Assembly: GCA_021464415.1 (NCBI GenBank)
Contig: CM038464.1
Span: forward strand, 58,889,328 to 58,953,327
Source: Lonicera japonica
Taxonomy: Eukaryota; Streptophyta; Magnoliopsida; Dipsacales; Caprifoliaceae
Reading direction: 5' to 3'
Length of the DNA stretch: 64,000 nt
This document shows, in pieces, positions 11,891-23,330 of this stretch. A model generated the notes under the pieces. That model was not told the origin of the DNA. It did not search any database and saw nothing but the letters and a program-made list of their open reading frames with translations. The translations under genes were made by a program, and so were the position numbers. Position 1 is the first letter of the stretch; each line of letters starts with the position of its first letter.

Positions 11891-12933
11891 AAATTTTATT
11901 AGAAAAAAAAAGTTACATATTTAAGAAGTTCTTTTACTTTTTCCAAAATAAAGAAGTTACACATGTATATTAATTGTATCTACATTTACGTATAGTATTT
12001 GGATCACTTAGTTTCAGTACATTTGTGTCATTAATTTCGTTTCACTTATATACAAATGCAACTTTCCGATGCAAAGTTTCTATAAGTTGGTACCGTGTCT
12101 ATATTGATATACCAAAAAATTGGTATAATATATCCTATTAATTTATAAAATAGAGATCACATATTATTACTATTTTTCTATTTTTAGGGCCTTTTAGGTG
12201 TTAGGGAAGAATTATAGAAGATTGAGAAAAATGAAGGAACTAAAGTAGGAGATGACACGTAAAGTTGCTCAATACTTCTGGACATATAACTTTCAATTTA
12301 AAACTTCAACTTATACAAATTTTTAGTTCATTTTTAAGAGAATTTTGAGAGTTACAATTTTGCAGTTTAGCACTTTTCTAAATTTAATCGTCTTAAGGTC
12401 CAAAATTACTACTCAAAATTCAGCAGCTTAAAAAAGAAGAAAATGCAAATGGCTTTCAAGTTGGGCCCAAGCCTACTCGCCAGCCAAGCAATGATGGGCC
12501 CTTGTTCTTGTGGGATGGCTCAAAACTCAAATCAGGTTAGAAGAAATCAAATATAAAAAGTACGACCACATATTAATCAAAGATGGATTTTTCGGCAATG
12601 ATTACCCTGGCTTCTTAATTTTCTTCCTCTTTTATTTTTATTTTCTTCTTTGGATTGTGAGGAGACTTTGCAAATTGGATATTTAAATTATTAATTTAAT
12701 GCCAAGTAAGTTTTTTTTTAATTTTATTTGTTATTTAATTTTTATATTAGTGTAAATTTGTTTTAGATCTATGATGGATATATTGAATTGATTTCATTAC
12801 ACGTATACTCATATCAATTGACTCTATGATTTTAATGCTTTCACATTAAAATATTCTTCCTATTGGATGCATATTTTAATTAATAAAAATAAAGTTATAT
12901 TATCATTATGATTTGTTGAAAGCATAAGGGTGC
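11891..12933. other. intergenic DNA without recognisable gene
   Basis: AT-rich sequence with many stops in all frames. I see no coding motif, terminal repeat or long tandem structure here. Confidence 0.6.
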
Positions 12934-12941
12934 GTTTTGAC

Positions 12942-13980
12942 CAGTGTTTTGAAAAGCATGGCTGGGCACGCATCGAGGCGCGCATCGGTGCGCCTAGAAG
13001 GGAAAAGTCATCGAAGCTCAATGAGAACTGCGATCTGCACACTATGCGCAAGCCTTTTCGTCGAGGCTTACGCCTTATGCGCAATGCATACGCCTTCTAC
13101 GCATTTTCCACGAGGCTTTACGCCTTTTGTGTATTTTTTTTCCCCAACACCAAAACGACGTTGTTTTGGGTGAAATTAAAAAAAAATACCCTAACTTGTT
13201 AAATCGATTGAAACGGGAAAAAACCTTAGAACCCAATTTGTACCGTTCAAAGGAGAGACGAGAGAGAGCCGAAGGAAAGACGAAGACGGGACGAAGAAGA
13301 GATGAAGGAGAAATAAGGAGAGACGAATGAGACGACAGTCTTCTATCTTCACTCTTCATTCTTCGACCTTCATTTACGGTATAACACCCTTTCTACCTTT
13401 TTTTTTTCTTTTTTGATCAGAGATTCAGAAGAATCAGAACCATTTATACCCCAGCTGCCTTGTGCTCTGTAGTCCGTAATCCCCATTTTGACTTTGCCTT
13501 TTGACTTTTATATTTAATATTTTAATGACTCTAGCTTTTATTTCCAAAAAAAAAAACAGAAAAACAAAGGTCACAAATAGCAATAATTTTTTAATTTGAA
13601 TTTTTAAAAACAGACAAACTTTTATTTAGCCTGTTAGTTACATTTAAATTTAGGATGTTTGTAGTATTTCTAGTATTTGGCTTTGGCTTCACGTTATTTA
13701 AAAATAGACTTTGGCTTTATGTTCATCGTAGTATTTCACTATTTCTAGTATTTACTTTCTGCTTTCTAAAGACTTATATTTTGTTGTAGTATCTACTTTA
13801 TTTCTTAAGACTATGTTATTTGATATTTAGACTTTATTTGTTTGACTTATAATTTTTTTTTATTTTTTTTAATATAAAAATGCCTTACACGAAAGGCTTA
13901 CGCCTCGTCGCATCAAGGCTTACGCTTCGCCTTCTGGCATGAAAACGCCTAGGCTTACGCTTTCGCCTTTTAAAACATTG
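12942..13980. mobile_element. non-autonomous hAT element with 8-bp target duplication
   Basis: The left end CAGTGTTTTGAAAAGC and the reverse complement of the right end, CAATGTTTTAAAAGGC, form terminal inverted repeats of about 16 bases. The 8-mer GTTTTGAC lies directly outside both ends (12934-12941 and 13981-13988), the target duplication length typical of hAT transposons. The 1039-base interior has no transposase. It holds GC-richer blocks with repeated 'cttacgcctt'-type phrases near both ends and a purine-rich segment (13245-13330). The small overlapping frames at 12860-13359 are by-products of this composition. It would need transposase from another element to move. Confidence 0.85.
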
Positions 13981-13988
13981 GTTTTGAC

Positions 13989-14225
13989 GAATATAATAAG
14001 TGTTTTGACTTATACATAAGTTTGCCGGACATGGAAGAATAATAATTAATTTAATTAATTAATTAAACCTAAGAAAATGATATTAAATATATGACTCTAA
14101 ATTCCTAACAATTTGTTATTTGATATTTATTTCGTGTTTTATTTAATTTGCCACTAATCCAAATTTCTCTATTATATTATGAATTAATTAAAATTAATGA
14201 GTTGCAATAAACATACGTTTCATCA
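13989..14225. other. AT-rich spacer left of the gypsy fragment
   Basis: Short A/T-rich stretch with several TTAATTAATT repeats and no coding signal. The gypsy-like reading frame becomes recognisable only from about 14226. Confidence 0.5.
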
Positions 14226-14282
14226 GTCCAAGTCTGATGAAGAACATGAGAATCATCTTCGTCTAGCTCTTCAAGTTCTTCG

Positions 14283-15736
14283 TGTTGGTCGGAAAACAAC
14301 CCTAGAGGGGGGGTGAATAGAGTTTTTAAAACTAAATGCGGAATTTAAAAAACTTTTCGAAAATGTTTAAGTAAAACAATTTACTAAACAAATTTATCAA
14401 GGAATGTAAGCAAATAAACAATCAAGCACAAGAGCAAATAATTAAGCAATCTCAAACAGTTTAAACAATCAATAATAAAGAGATTGAGTTAGAAAGATTG
14501 AACCGATTCGAATTCCAAGGCTTTTTGTCCACACGGTTTTGGTTTACCAAACCATAGTCCGCGCTCGGTTAGTTCCCCGAGAATTTCCACTATAACCGAT
14601 CTCCTTCCGGGTGAAGACCAAACCACTACAAGTGTATTCTTCTCACACACTCTTATAAGTATTGCAAACACCTTCAATACTTTCACAAGAATTCCCTCTT
14701 GCTAATTCTATGAGATACACCTCTCACAAAAATGATTTGAACAAATTTTGGTGACTAACACCAATGTACAATAGCTCTCGTGTATATCAAATTTCAAATG
14801 AAGCTCACACTAAAAGATATCAATATTGATCAACAATTTTTAGCTTAAAATAAAAATGATTGATCAAAAACAATGTTCTTGAATCTTTGAATGAATGTAG
14901 ATAGATAATGATGTATGTAGATGATTCAAGTACATAAAAATGAGTCTTAAACCTCATATATATAGCTTGAGAAAGCTTATAGCCGTTTGTAGTGGATTAA
15001 TAGATTAATAAGGCAAAAATACATAATTAGTAAAAATCCAACGGCTAGTTTTTGAAGCATCAGTTGACTGAGCAGGGCTCCTTAGTCGACTGAGCAAGCA
15101 TCAGTCGACTGAGCTACTCTGCTTAGTCGACTGATGGCTTCTGCCCATCAGTCCAAAAAATGCAATTTTTACACTTTCGTATTTTAACTCTAAAATCAAT
15201 TCTAATGCTTTGGGAACTTCAAAAATAAGTTCCTAAGACACCTATTTTCGGAAAAACACAAAATATGATCATTTGAATTAATTATGAATTAATTTGAAAA
15301 ACGGTTTATGAAATGTGTTTGTTTTTCAAAGAGCTTTAATTCAATTTGATTTTGATCAATCTATTTGGATAAAGAAATAAAAAGTTTAAGAGCTATAATT
15401 GAAAATCAAATATGAATCTTTATAACAAAACTACTCACTCAAATATGATCTTATGAGTCTTCGAAAGCTTTGTTTGTGTCTTCGATTATTTTCTTCCTTG
15501 GCTCTTATTCTTGTAGAGAGATCCTTTTGGTAGAGCATCGATCATGTAGTTGTGTGAGGTATGAGGCATAGAAAAAATACACTTGTGTTGGTGAATAATC
15601 TATATTCCGGCCTTTTGATTTTGTCCTCATGAGATCATTTATAGTGGCTATCACTTAAAACATCAACTTTGTTAAATTACACAAGATTAAATATATTGTT
15701 ATTATCAAAACAAGATTAATGACTTAAAGGTTAACA
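14283..15736. repeat. solo LTR (or LTR-like insert) inside gypsy pol
   Basis: It begins TGTTGGTCGGAAAACAACCC and ends GGTTAACA, that is TG...CA. Flanking 5-mers are CTTCG (14278-14282) and CTACG (15737-15741), one mismatch. Removing the insert and one flank joins QVLR to NHKL in the gypsy RT frame, leading on to [17 protein letters not shown], so the insertion interrupts a once-continuous coding sequence. There is no coding region inside its 1454 bases. A cluster of 'agtcgactga' phrases lies at 15060-15145. A solo LTR formed by recombination is the simplest reading; the family was not identified. Confidence 0.7.
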
Positions 15737-17952
15737 CTACGGAATCATAAGTTATAGGCCAAACTTAGCAAATGTGACTTCTGGATGTCAGAAGTCAAAT
15801 TCTTGGGACACGTCGTCTTGAGAGAGGATATCTCTGTAGACCTGACGAAGATAGAAGCAGTCCTAAAGTGGGAGAGACCCCGAAATGTTACCGAGGTTAG
15901 GAGTTTCTTAGGTTTAGCGGAATGTTATCGTTGGTTTGTCAAGGATTTCTCCAGCATAGCCTTACCATTGACTTGCCTAACTTATAAAGGCGTTTAGTTT
16001 GTTTGGGATGACTTATGTAAGGAAGCCTTCTTAGAGCTGAAAGACAAGCTTACTTCGGCTCTAGTTCTTATCCTACCCGAGCGGGAAAAGGGTTATACAA
16101 TCTATTGTGATGCTTCTAAGCTTGGTTTGGATAGTGCTTTAGTGCAGGAGGAGTATGTCGTGGCTTATGCTTCTCGTTAACTTAAGCAAAATGATCGAAA
16201 CTACCCCACCCATGATTTAGAATTAGCAGATATTGTCTTTGCTTTTAAGATCTGGTGTCATTACCTGTATGGTGAGAGAAACAAAGTTTATTCAGATCAT
16301 AAGACTTTGAAATATATCTTCACCCAAAAGGATTTGAATCTTAGGTAACGCCGGTGGGTAGAGATCTAGAAGATTATGATTTCACCCTACAGTATCATCC
16401 GGGCAAGGCTAATATGGTAGCCGATGCCTTAAGCCAAAAATCTCAGGGGTCCTTAGCTGCATTACGGTGTCGAGAATGGAGGTTGTGGAAGGAATTGCAA
16501 CGATATAACCTTATGGTAAGTCATGATGGGAATCGATCCTATTTATATAACATGGTTGCCCAACTAGTAATCAAACAACATGTGATAGATGCTCAATTGG
16601 TAGATGAAGCATTTCGGGTAATACGAGATCATTTGGCTACGAAAGCCGAATACGGTGGATATAAACTCAGAGTCGATGGGGGAATCCGGGTTCGGGATAT
16701 GTTGGTGGTACCGAACGATCCGGAACTTAGAAATAAAATTCTAAGTAAAGCACATCATTCTAGATTCTCCATTCATCCTGGTGGTACAAAGATGTACCGT
16801 GACTTATGTCAAAAATTTTGGTGGAGCAGCATGAAGAAAGATGTCACAAATTTTATGCATAAGTGCATAAAGTGTCAATTGGTGAAGGCCGAGCACCAAA
16901 GGCCCGCAGGGCAACTCCAGCCATTACCCATTCCTGAGTGGAAATGGGAACACGTCACTATGGATTTTGTTTCAAGATTACCGAAGGTGTTAGGGAGTTA
17001 GGATACTATTTAGGTAATTGTTGATAGATTGACAAAGTTCGTTCACTTTCTTCCCATTTGGAACAACCAAAATGTGGAGAGTTTAGGCAAACTCTACGTT
17101 TGGGAAATAATTAAGCTTCATAGAGTCCCGTTAACCATTGTGTCAGACCGAGATCCTCGTTTCACATCTTGATTTTGGGAAAGTCTTCAAAGGGTTTTGG
17201 GGACTCAATTGCAGTTCAGCATGGCGTTCCATCCACAGACTTATAGACAATCTATGCGGGTTATCCAAATACTGGAAGATATGTTGAGAGCGTGTGTCCT
17301 TGACTTCCGAGAAAATTGGATAGAGTATCTACCATTAGTCAAATTCGCTTACAACAATAGCTTCTAGGCTAGTATATGCATGGTGCCTTACGAAGCTTTT
17401 TACGGTCGTCCGTGGAGGTCCCTAATTTATTGGTATGAAGTTGGGGAAAGAACCTTGTTGGGTCCGAAATTGGTAGAGCAAACCAGCGAAAAAATTAAAG
17501 CCATTCGCCAACATTTTCTTACTGCCCAGAGTCAGCAAAAGAGTTATGCCGACCGATGCCGTCGTTCATTGGAATTCGAAATCGGAGATCATGTGTTCTT
17601 GAAAACCAAGCCTAGTTTTGGTATTACGCATTTTGGTAGTAAAGGGAAGCTGTCTCCTTGATACATTGAACCATTTAAAATTCTCGAACTTATCGAGAAT
17701 GTTTCATATCGTCTAACTTTGCCACCGCCATTAACTAATGTCCACAATGTCTTTCATGTATCAATATTACGTCAATATGTTCATGATCCTTCCCACATTG
17801 TCCAGTGGAAAAACCTTGAGGTGTTTGACGACGAGACTTATGAAACCCGTCCTATACAGGTCTTAGATCGACGTGATCAAGTACTTCGGAATAATGTTAT
17901 TCCTTTAGTGATGGTTTTGTGGCTACACCACAGAGCCAAGGAGGTGACGTAG
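15737..17952 (+). pseudogene. pol: gypsy pol remnant: RT end, RNase H, integrase
   Basis: RT C-terminus and connection: VKFLGHVV, then [22 protein letters not shown]. RNase [34 protein letters not shown] and [12 protein letters not shown]. Integrase: the H2C2 zinc finger in HHSRFSIHPGG...CIKCQLVKAEH and then the core with MDFVSRLP and IVSDRDPRF. The expected catalytic Glu (family HPQTDGQSERT) is replaced, because this copy reads HPQTYRQSMRV. The tail has HVFLKTKPSFG and NVFHVSILRQYV. Stops at 16178, 16347, 17011, 17169, 17366 and 17659 sit where the family has Gln, Trp or Arg. There is also a frameshift near 16360. Non-functional. Confidence 0.92.
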
Positions 17953-18048
17953 AGTTAGAGACTAAAATACGTAGTAAATATCTGAAGTTGTTTGCTTAGC
18001 ATGTAATATCTAAATTTCGAGAATGAAATTTTATTTAGTGAAAGAGAT

Positions 18049-20074
18049 TGTAACATCCCGTACGTTAATTATGTTGTTTTACTTGATATGGTGTGGAATT
18101 TATATTTTTTTTAGAAATTTTTATGTTCATAATTTGGAGAAAAGCTCATTCGTAAACTGTAGATCTCCGAATTACTTTTTCAGGCATATAAAGATCGTCT
18201 CAATCGGAGTACCGAGCGTGAAGTTATGGCCAAAATAATATGGGATAAAGTTTACTTGCAAACCGGTACTAGATCTTTGGAATACCGGTCCGGCGTATGA
18301 ATTTTAGGAGAAAATTTGGCTGCGGACTGGTATGCGAGTTTTAGCATATCGGTCCGGAGTATAAAAATTGGGAAAAATATTGGTCGCGGACCAGTACTCT
18401 GTTTTTTTGGCATACCGGTTCGTCATCCGGAACAGTCCACTGACTTAGTTCGTTTTAAGTGCGTTTTATCCACTTTTTTACTCATTTCGACCCACACACT
18501 CCTCCACACTTTTAGAGAGTTCTAGAGAGAGAAAAATAAAGATTCTTAGGCATTTTTGCTTGTTTTCACTCCCGATTGAAGATTTGAGCTCCAAATCATC
18601 CCAATCCTCTTCTTTTCACTATTCATCGTCTTCTTCCTTGGGATTTCCGCGAAGGAAGCTTGGGTTCTCATCTTTCTTTCTTCCATATGGTTAGTAAACA
18701 CGAGGTAGGGGTTCTTTAGCTTCCAAAACTCGATAAAATGATTTATTAGCTTGATAATCATTATATTTGACTTGTTTTGGTTTGAAAACTTATGAATAAA
18801 GATACCTATGATGTTTTATGATTTCTATGGTTACATTTGCATGATTTGAGGCAAGATATGCCATCACACTTGCTATAAAGTGTTATTTAAGCTATATGAG
18901 GTATCTCTTGGTTGTGTAAATGTTGTTTGTGGATAAAATGAAATTGTTGATGGTTTATGCACATCAAGAGATATGGAATGAAATTTATTTGAGTGGATAT
19001 GGCATAAATTGCTTGGTGCATTCATGTACTAGCATGCTTGCATATTATACGTGTTATCTTTGTGTCAACCAAACGCTTGAAGATCTTTTGGTGCATTCGG
19101 ACTATTCTATGGCCCCTTTTATTGGACATATATCTCTTCCTAGTGATGATGGAGGCTTTATGAGATCATTATGTTGTTCTGGATATGTTATGATCCTGAT
19201 ATGGATCCGGTTGTGATTTTATGGGGACCTTTCGATGGTGAAGGGAATATGTGTTACGTTGTGCCTACCGGTATGGAAATAAGTAGGGCCTAGTGCCCTT
19301 GGGTTAAAAATTCCTAAACCTTTGGAGGGTAGCAATGCATCGGCTGTCTAGAGCCAGTGGTAAGTAGCCCGAAAATCTAGATAACGGTACGGCACTGATG
19401 GTTATGTTATTACAATATCATTAGTGGACTTGTGGTCCAATTCGATTATAATTACGCAATATTCTCTGAAGCCAATGGGCCAGTCTATGATTGTTGTTAG
19501 ATTATTCTCTCGGGCGGTCGAGCCCATGCTATACTCTGGATCAACATGGATGTATTCTAGCTACGTGGCTCTAAGGTTAACATAAGGGAGGTAACCTGCA
19601 TTGGTATAGGCATGCATTGCTTACTGAATATATGGTTTTGAACTAAAATGTGTTTTACACATGATACTTTTGTTATTACTTACCCCTACTGAGCGTATAT
19701 CTCACCATGTTCCCTTAAAATATTACAGGTATTCACGAGTCCCATGAGGACAAAGAGCTGATGGGATTTGGGGTGAAGTAGAAGCTTTGATACGGTTCAT
19801 TTTTGTGATGAATATATATTTTCTTGGGAAGCTACTGCTGGCCCGAAGACTGTTTATATTTCTGTTGTTCATATGGTTTGGCCATGTGTATCTATGATGC
19901 ATACTTACAAGTTTTAGTACCATTTTTGTATCCCCTACTTGTCATTGCTTGATGTGCATATTGTTGTTGGTTTATGTTCTTTTTATACACATATCTTAGC
20001 CTTACTAAGATGGGTTAGTGATACTCCAGGTCTTAATTATGGGTGTTGTCCTGTAAATTAAGGCGGGGTGTACA
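18049..20074 (+). repeat. gypsy 3' LTR
   Basis: Starts TGTAACATCCCGTACG right after a purine-rich, PPT-like stretch (about 18020-18048) and ends GCGGGGTGTACA, giving TG...CA ends and a length of about 2026 bases. Both ends resemble those of plant chromovirus LTRs. There is a run of 'ccggt' phrases at 18260-18430. No protein-coding signal; the small frames inside it are incidental. The 5' partner is missing, so neither LTR divergence nor the target duplication can be read. Confidence 0.75.
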
Positions 20075-20408
20075 TATATTCAGTTCATTTGAAGGAGGTG
20101 TCAAAGGCACTTCAGCGTTCTTATATATATAGGACATGAGTATACCATATCAATTTGATTCACCAATATGTTCCATCTGTAAGAACTAGGGGTGTTCACG
20201 GTCCGGTCAACCGGACTGTTGACCCTATTTCTGGACCGGACCGTTGCTAACGGTCCTATGTTTTTTGAGACCGGACCGGACCAAACATACAAGTAAGACC
20301 GGACCAGACCGGACCACGTTAAACGGTCCGGTCTCGGTCGGTCCAAACGGTCTGGGCTTTTTTAATGGGCTTATTTTATTTGGGCCTATTAGAAAATTTT
20401 AAATATAA

Positions 20409-20755
20409 ATAAACCATATTTATCCAAGCAAATTGTTTGGCCTGTGCATAAAAATGAATAAATGATTCAAGGCCCATAAAAATTCATCTATCAACTCAAT
20501 AATAATCCATCTACCAACTCAAAGCAGTGGCAGTACATAAAAACAAAGGCCTGTGGGTTGTGGCTGTACATATAAACAAAGGTAGTGGCAGTACATAAAC
20601 CATATTTATCCAAGCAAATTTATTTGGCCTGTGCATAAAAATGAATAAATGACCCAGGGCCCATAAAATTTCATCTACCAACTCAAAGGCAGTGGCAGTA
20701 CATAAAAACAAAGGCCTGTAGCAGTACATAAAAACAAAGGTAGTGGCAAACTGCC
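20409..20755. repeat. imperfect tandem duplication in hAT 3' region
   Basis: A unit of about 190 bases beginning ATAAACCATATTTATCCAAG occurs at about 20409 and again at about 20598. Inside each unit is a smaller phrase, 'agtggcagtacataaa', also repeated. The copies differ by small indels. It is downstream of the transposase and has no evident coding role. Confidence 0.8.
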
Positions 20756-20956
20756 AATCCAAATACTCTTTCTAATAATTTACAATACACAATTAACAAA
20801 CTTTAAATTAAATCAAATCCATAAAATAAGATAGCAAATCAAACATAGTAAACAATAACTAATAAAGTCTAACAAATTCCAACACATAAAGTCCAATAAT
20901 CTCTATTCAAGCATCTTCAAATATTTGCCCCTCCTTATGACTTTATCAAAAACAAT

Positions 20957-23196
20957 CTAAGCCTTGTCCGATGTTGAGCCCAACAATTCTACAAATAAAA
21001 ACAAAATTATCATTATAAAAAGTAATGAAAGTAACAAAAATATATTAAAAGAAATAAAAATAAAATATTACCCGAATCAATTTTTTCAAATTGTTCCACT
21101 TCGTCCATTGCATCCCGAAGATTGATTGGGGTTGATGAAGAACGAATCCAATTTTGCGTACAAATAAGTGCCTCCACCGTATTAGGCAACAATGAACTAC
21201 GAAATGGGTCAAGTACACGACCTCCGGTACTAAATGCCGACTCGGACGCTACGGTAGACACGGGAATCGCAAATATATCTCGAGCTACACAAGAAAGAAT
21301 TGGATACTTACTACAATTGTTCTTCCACCAACCTAAAAGATTAAAATTATTGTCTTTATCTTCAACCTCACGACTTTCCGATAAGAACCTATCCACCTCC
21401 GACTTAGCCCCTAAATCATCCTCCGACTCTATATGCTTATTGAATTGAGAAGTTAGAAAATCAAGACCTTCTTCCTCGGTTTCATCTACCAATCCAACTC
21501 TTGATGGTTCATTCTCACTTTGTGATGATACACTATTAGGCTTATTATCATCATACCACTCAAACAAACGAAGTAAGGCATCTTTCACCTTTCTTGTCAT
21601 CTCCTTTGCAATTTCACTTTTATGTAAACGACCAAACCAAAATGTAACATATTTTAACTTGTATCTAGGATCAAGAACAACCGCAACAAATAGCAACAAG
21701 TTAATGTTCTCAATGTCCCAATACTTATCAAATTTTTTCAACATATTTTCCGCCATTGAAGATACTATGTAATTACCATCTTTTCTCAAACTAAGCAACT
21801 TACTATGAATCAATACAAGCTCATTGAAGAAACAATTTGAAGTGACATACAAAGACCCCGAGAACCGCAAGGTAGCATTATAAAAAATTTTAAGAAATTT
21901 TACCAAAGTGTCAACTTCTTTCCAATCATCCATTGTAGGAGGCCCCGGATTATTCCCCTTTCCCCCTTCTTCTTCTCTAAAGTAAGAGAGATAATTAGAG
22001 TCATCTTCCTCCATTATATCAAAAGCCTTTTCAAATTTCCCCGCCGTCTCTAACATCAAATAAGTAGAGTTCCATCTAGTTCTAACATCTAGACAAAGCA
22101 AACTTTTACTCTCTATTTTTTCCTTTTCAACACATTTCTTAAAAGTTGTCAATCTAGCCGGAGATGATTTTACATATTTTACCGCATTACGCACTTTAAC
22201 AATGGAATCATCTAATTCTCTCAAACCGTCACCAACAATTAGATTTAAAATGTGAGCACAACACCTAACATGGAGATAATCATGTTCCAAAACGGTACCC
22301 TTTCGATTTTTAGTTCGTCTTGTCATGTATCTAATTATACCATTATTAGAACTTGCATTATCTATCGTGATAGTGAAAATGCAATCAATCCCCCACTCAA
22401 GCAAACATGCTTCAATCACTCTCCCGAGTTCCTCACCCTTATGACTTTGAACGGGACAAAAATTCAAGATTTTCTTATGCAACTTCCATTCATCATCAAT
22501 AAAATGAGCCGTAAGACACATATAGTTAATGTTTTGAATAGAAGTCCATGTGTCCGTTGTAAGACAAATCCTTCTACTTTGGATAAAACGCTTCAAATGT
22601 TTTTTCTCTTCCAAATAAAGTTTCAAACAATCTCGTGCTACGGTAGTACGAGACGGGATAATAAATCTTGGTTGTGAAACACCCATAAAAAGGTTAAAAC
22701 CTTCATTCTCAACAAACTTAAACGGCAACTCATCTATTATTATCATTTTAGCAAGAGCTACTCGAGATGCTTCTAAACTAAAACTAATTGCCGTGAGATT
22801 CACCCCACCCTCTTTCTTCGGTTCAAAGCACAATTGTTTTTGCTTCTTATCTTGAGTTTTATAAGGGTACTCTTTACAATTTGGTGTGTGAGCAAGCAAA
22901 TTTTTTGTGCCATTTTTTCCTGATTCGCATGCGTATGTAGTTCCACAATAATTACAAGAAGCTCTAAGAGTCTTACCCATACCATCCGTAATTGCGGTAA
23001 AATGCTCCCACGCGGGAGATCTTCGTTTATTTCTAGGCTTTGGTGGTTTATTTGATTGAGTAGGGGGAGGTTTCTTCGGTTCATTAGGGCCATGCACCGT
23101 AGCTTCAATAGACTTGGGATCTCCAACTTGTGCTTGATTCACATCTAGAAATAAAACAAGTAAACAAAGTAAATAATTAACTAGTATTTTCAGCAA
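20957..23196 (-). CDS. hAT-family transposase (Ac-like, BED zinc finger)
   Basis: A 727-residue open frame spans 23196 to 21013. A BED-type zinc finger lies at about residues 59-107 (SPAWEHF, CNYCG, LLAHTPNC). The RNase H-like catalytic core starts with LTTDTWTS (first Asp about 215) and TITIDNASSNN (second Asp about 279), followed by RCCAHILNLIV and RTRWNSTYLML. The C-terminal dimerisation domain has YPILSCVARDIFAIPVSTVASESAFS in two parts. The first 17 or so residues (MLKILVNYLL...) look like read-through of an intron: TTATTTCTAG precedes DVNQAQVGD, so an upstream exon may exist. Likewise, GATTCGG|GTAATA near 21072 could splice to 20988 and end ELLGSTSDKA with TAG at 20957-20959. No internal stop. 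Function by family: cut-and-paste transposition of its own element. Confidence 0.92.
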
Positions 23197-23330
23197 TCAA
23201 ACAAGTAAATAAAGTAAACAATTAGACTAGTATTTTTAGCAAAATAAAACAAGTAAACAAAGCAAACAATTAACTAGTATTTTCAGCAATCAAATAAGTA
23301 AATAAAGTAAACAATTAGACTAGTATCGGA
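23150..23330. repeat. tandem repeats upstream of hAT transposase
   Basis: About four imperfect units of 45-50 bases built from 'aaacaagtaaacaaagtaaa' plus 'caattaactagtatttt...agca'. It lies where the 5' intron or leader of the transposase gene would be. Confidence 0.8.

Larger units (their letters stand above)
14226..20074 (+). mobile_element. Ty3/gypsy (chromovirus-like) retrotransposon, 5'-truncated and nested
   Basis: Domain order is RT end, RNase H, integrase, a chromodomain-like tail, then LTR, which marks Ty3/gypsy. A small piece of RT (14226-14282, reading KSDEEHENHLRLALQVLR) is separated from the rest (from 15737) by a solo LTR inserted with a 5-bp duplication. The tail PIQVLDRRDQVLRNNVIPL resembles the linker before the chromodomain in plant chromoviruses of the Tekay/del type. 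Gag, protease, most of RT and the 5' LTR are absent. The LTR at 18049-20074 begins TGTAACATCCCG, characteristic of this lineage. The copy is full of stops and cannot be active. Confidence 0.88.

Noticed and set aside
12860..13359. Several overlapping frames of 67-94 residues on both strands
   Set aside because: They lie inside the non-autonomous hAT element and reflect its GC-richer, repeated composition.
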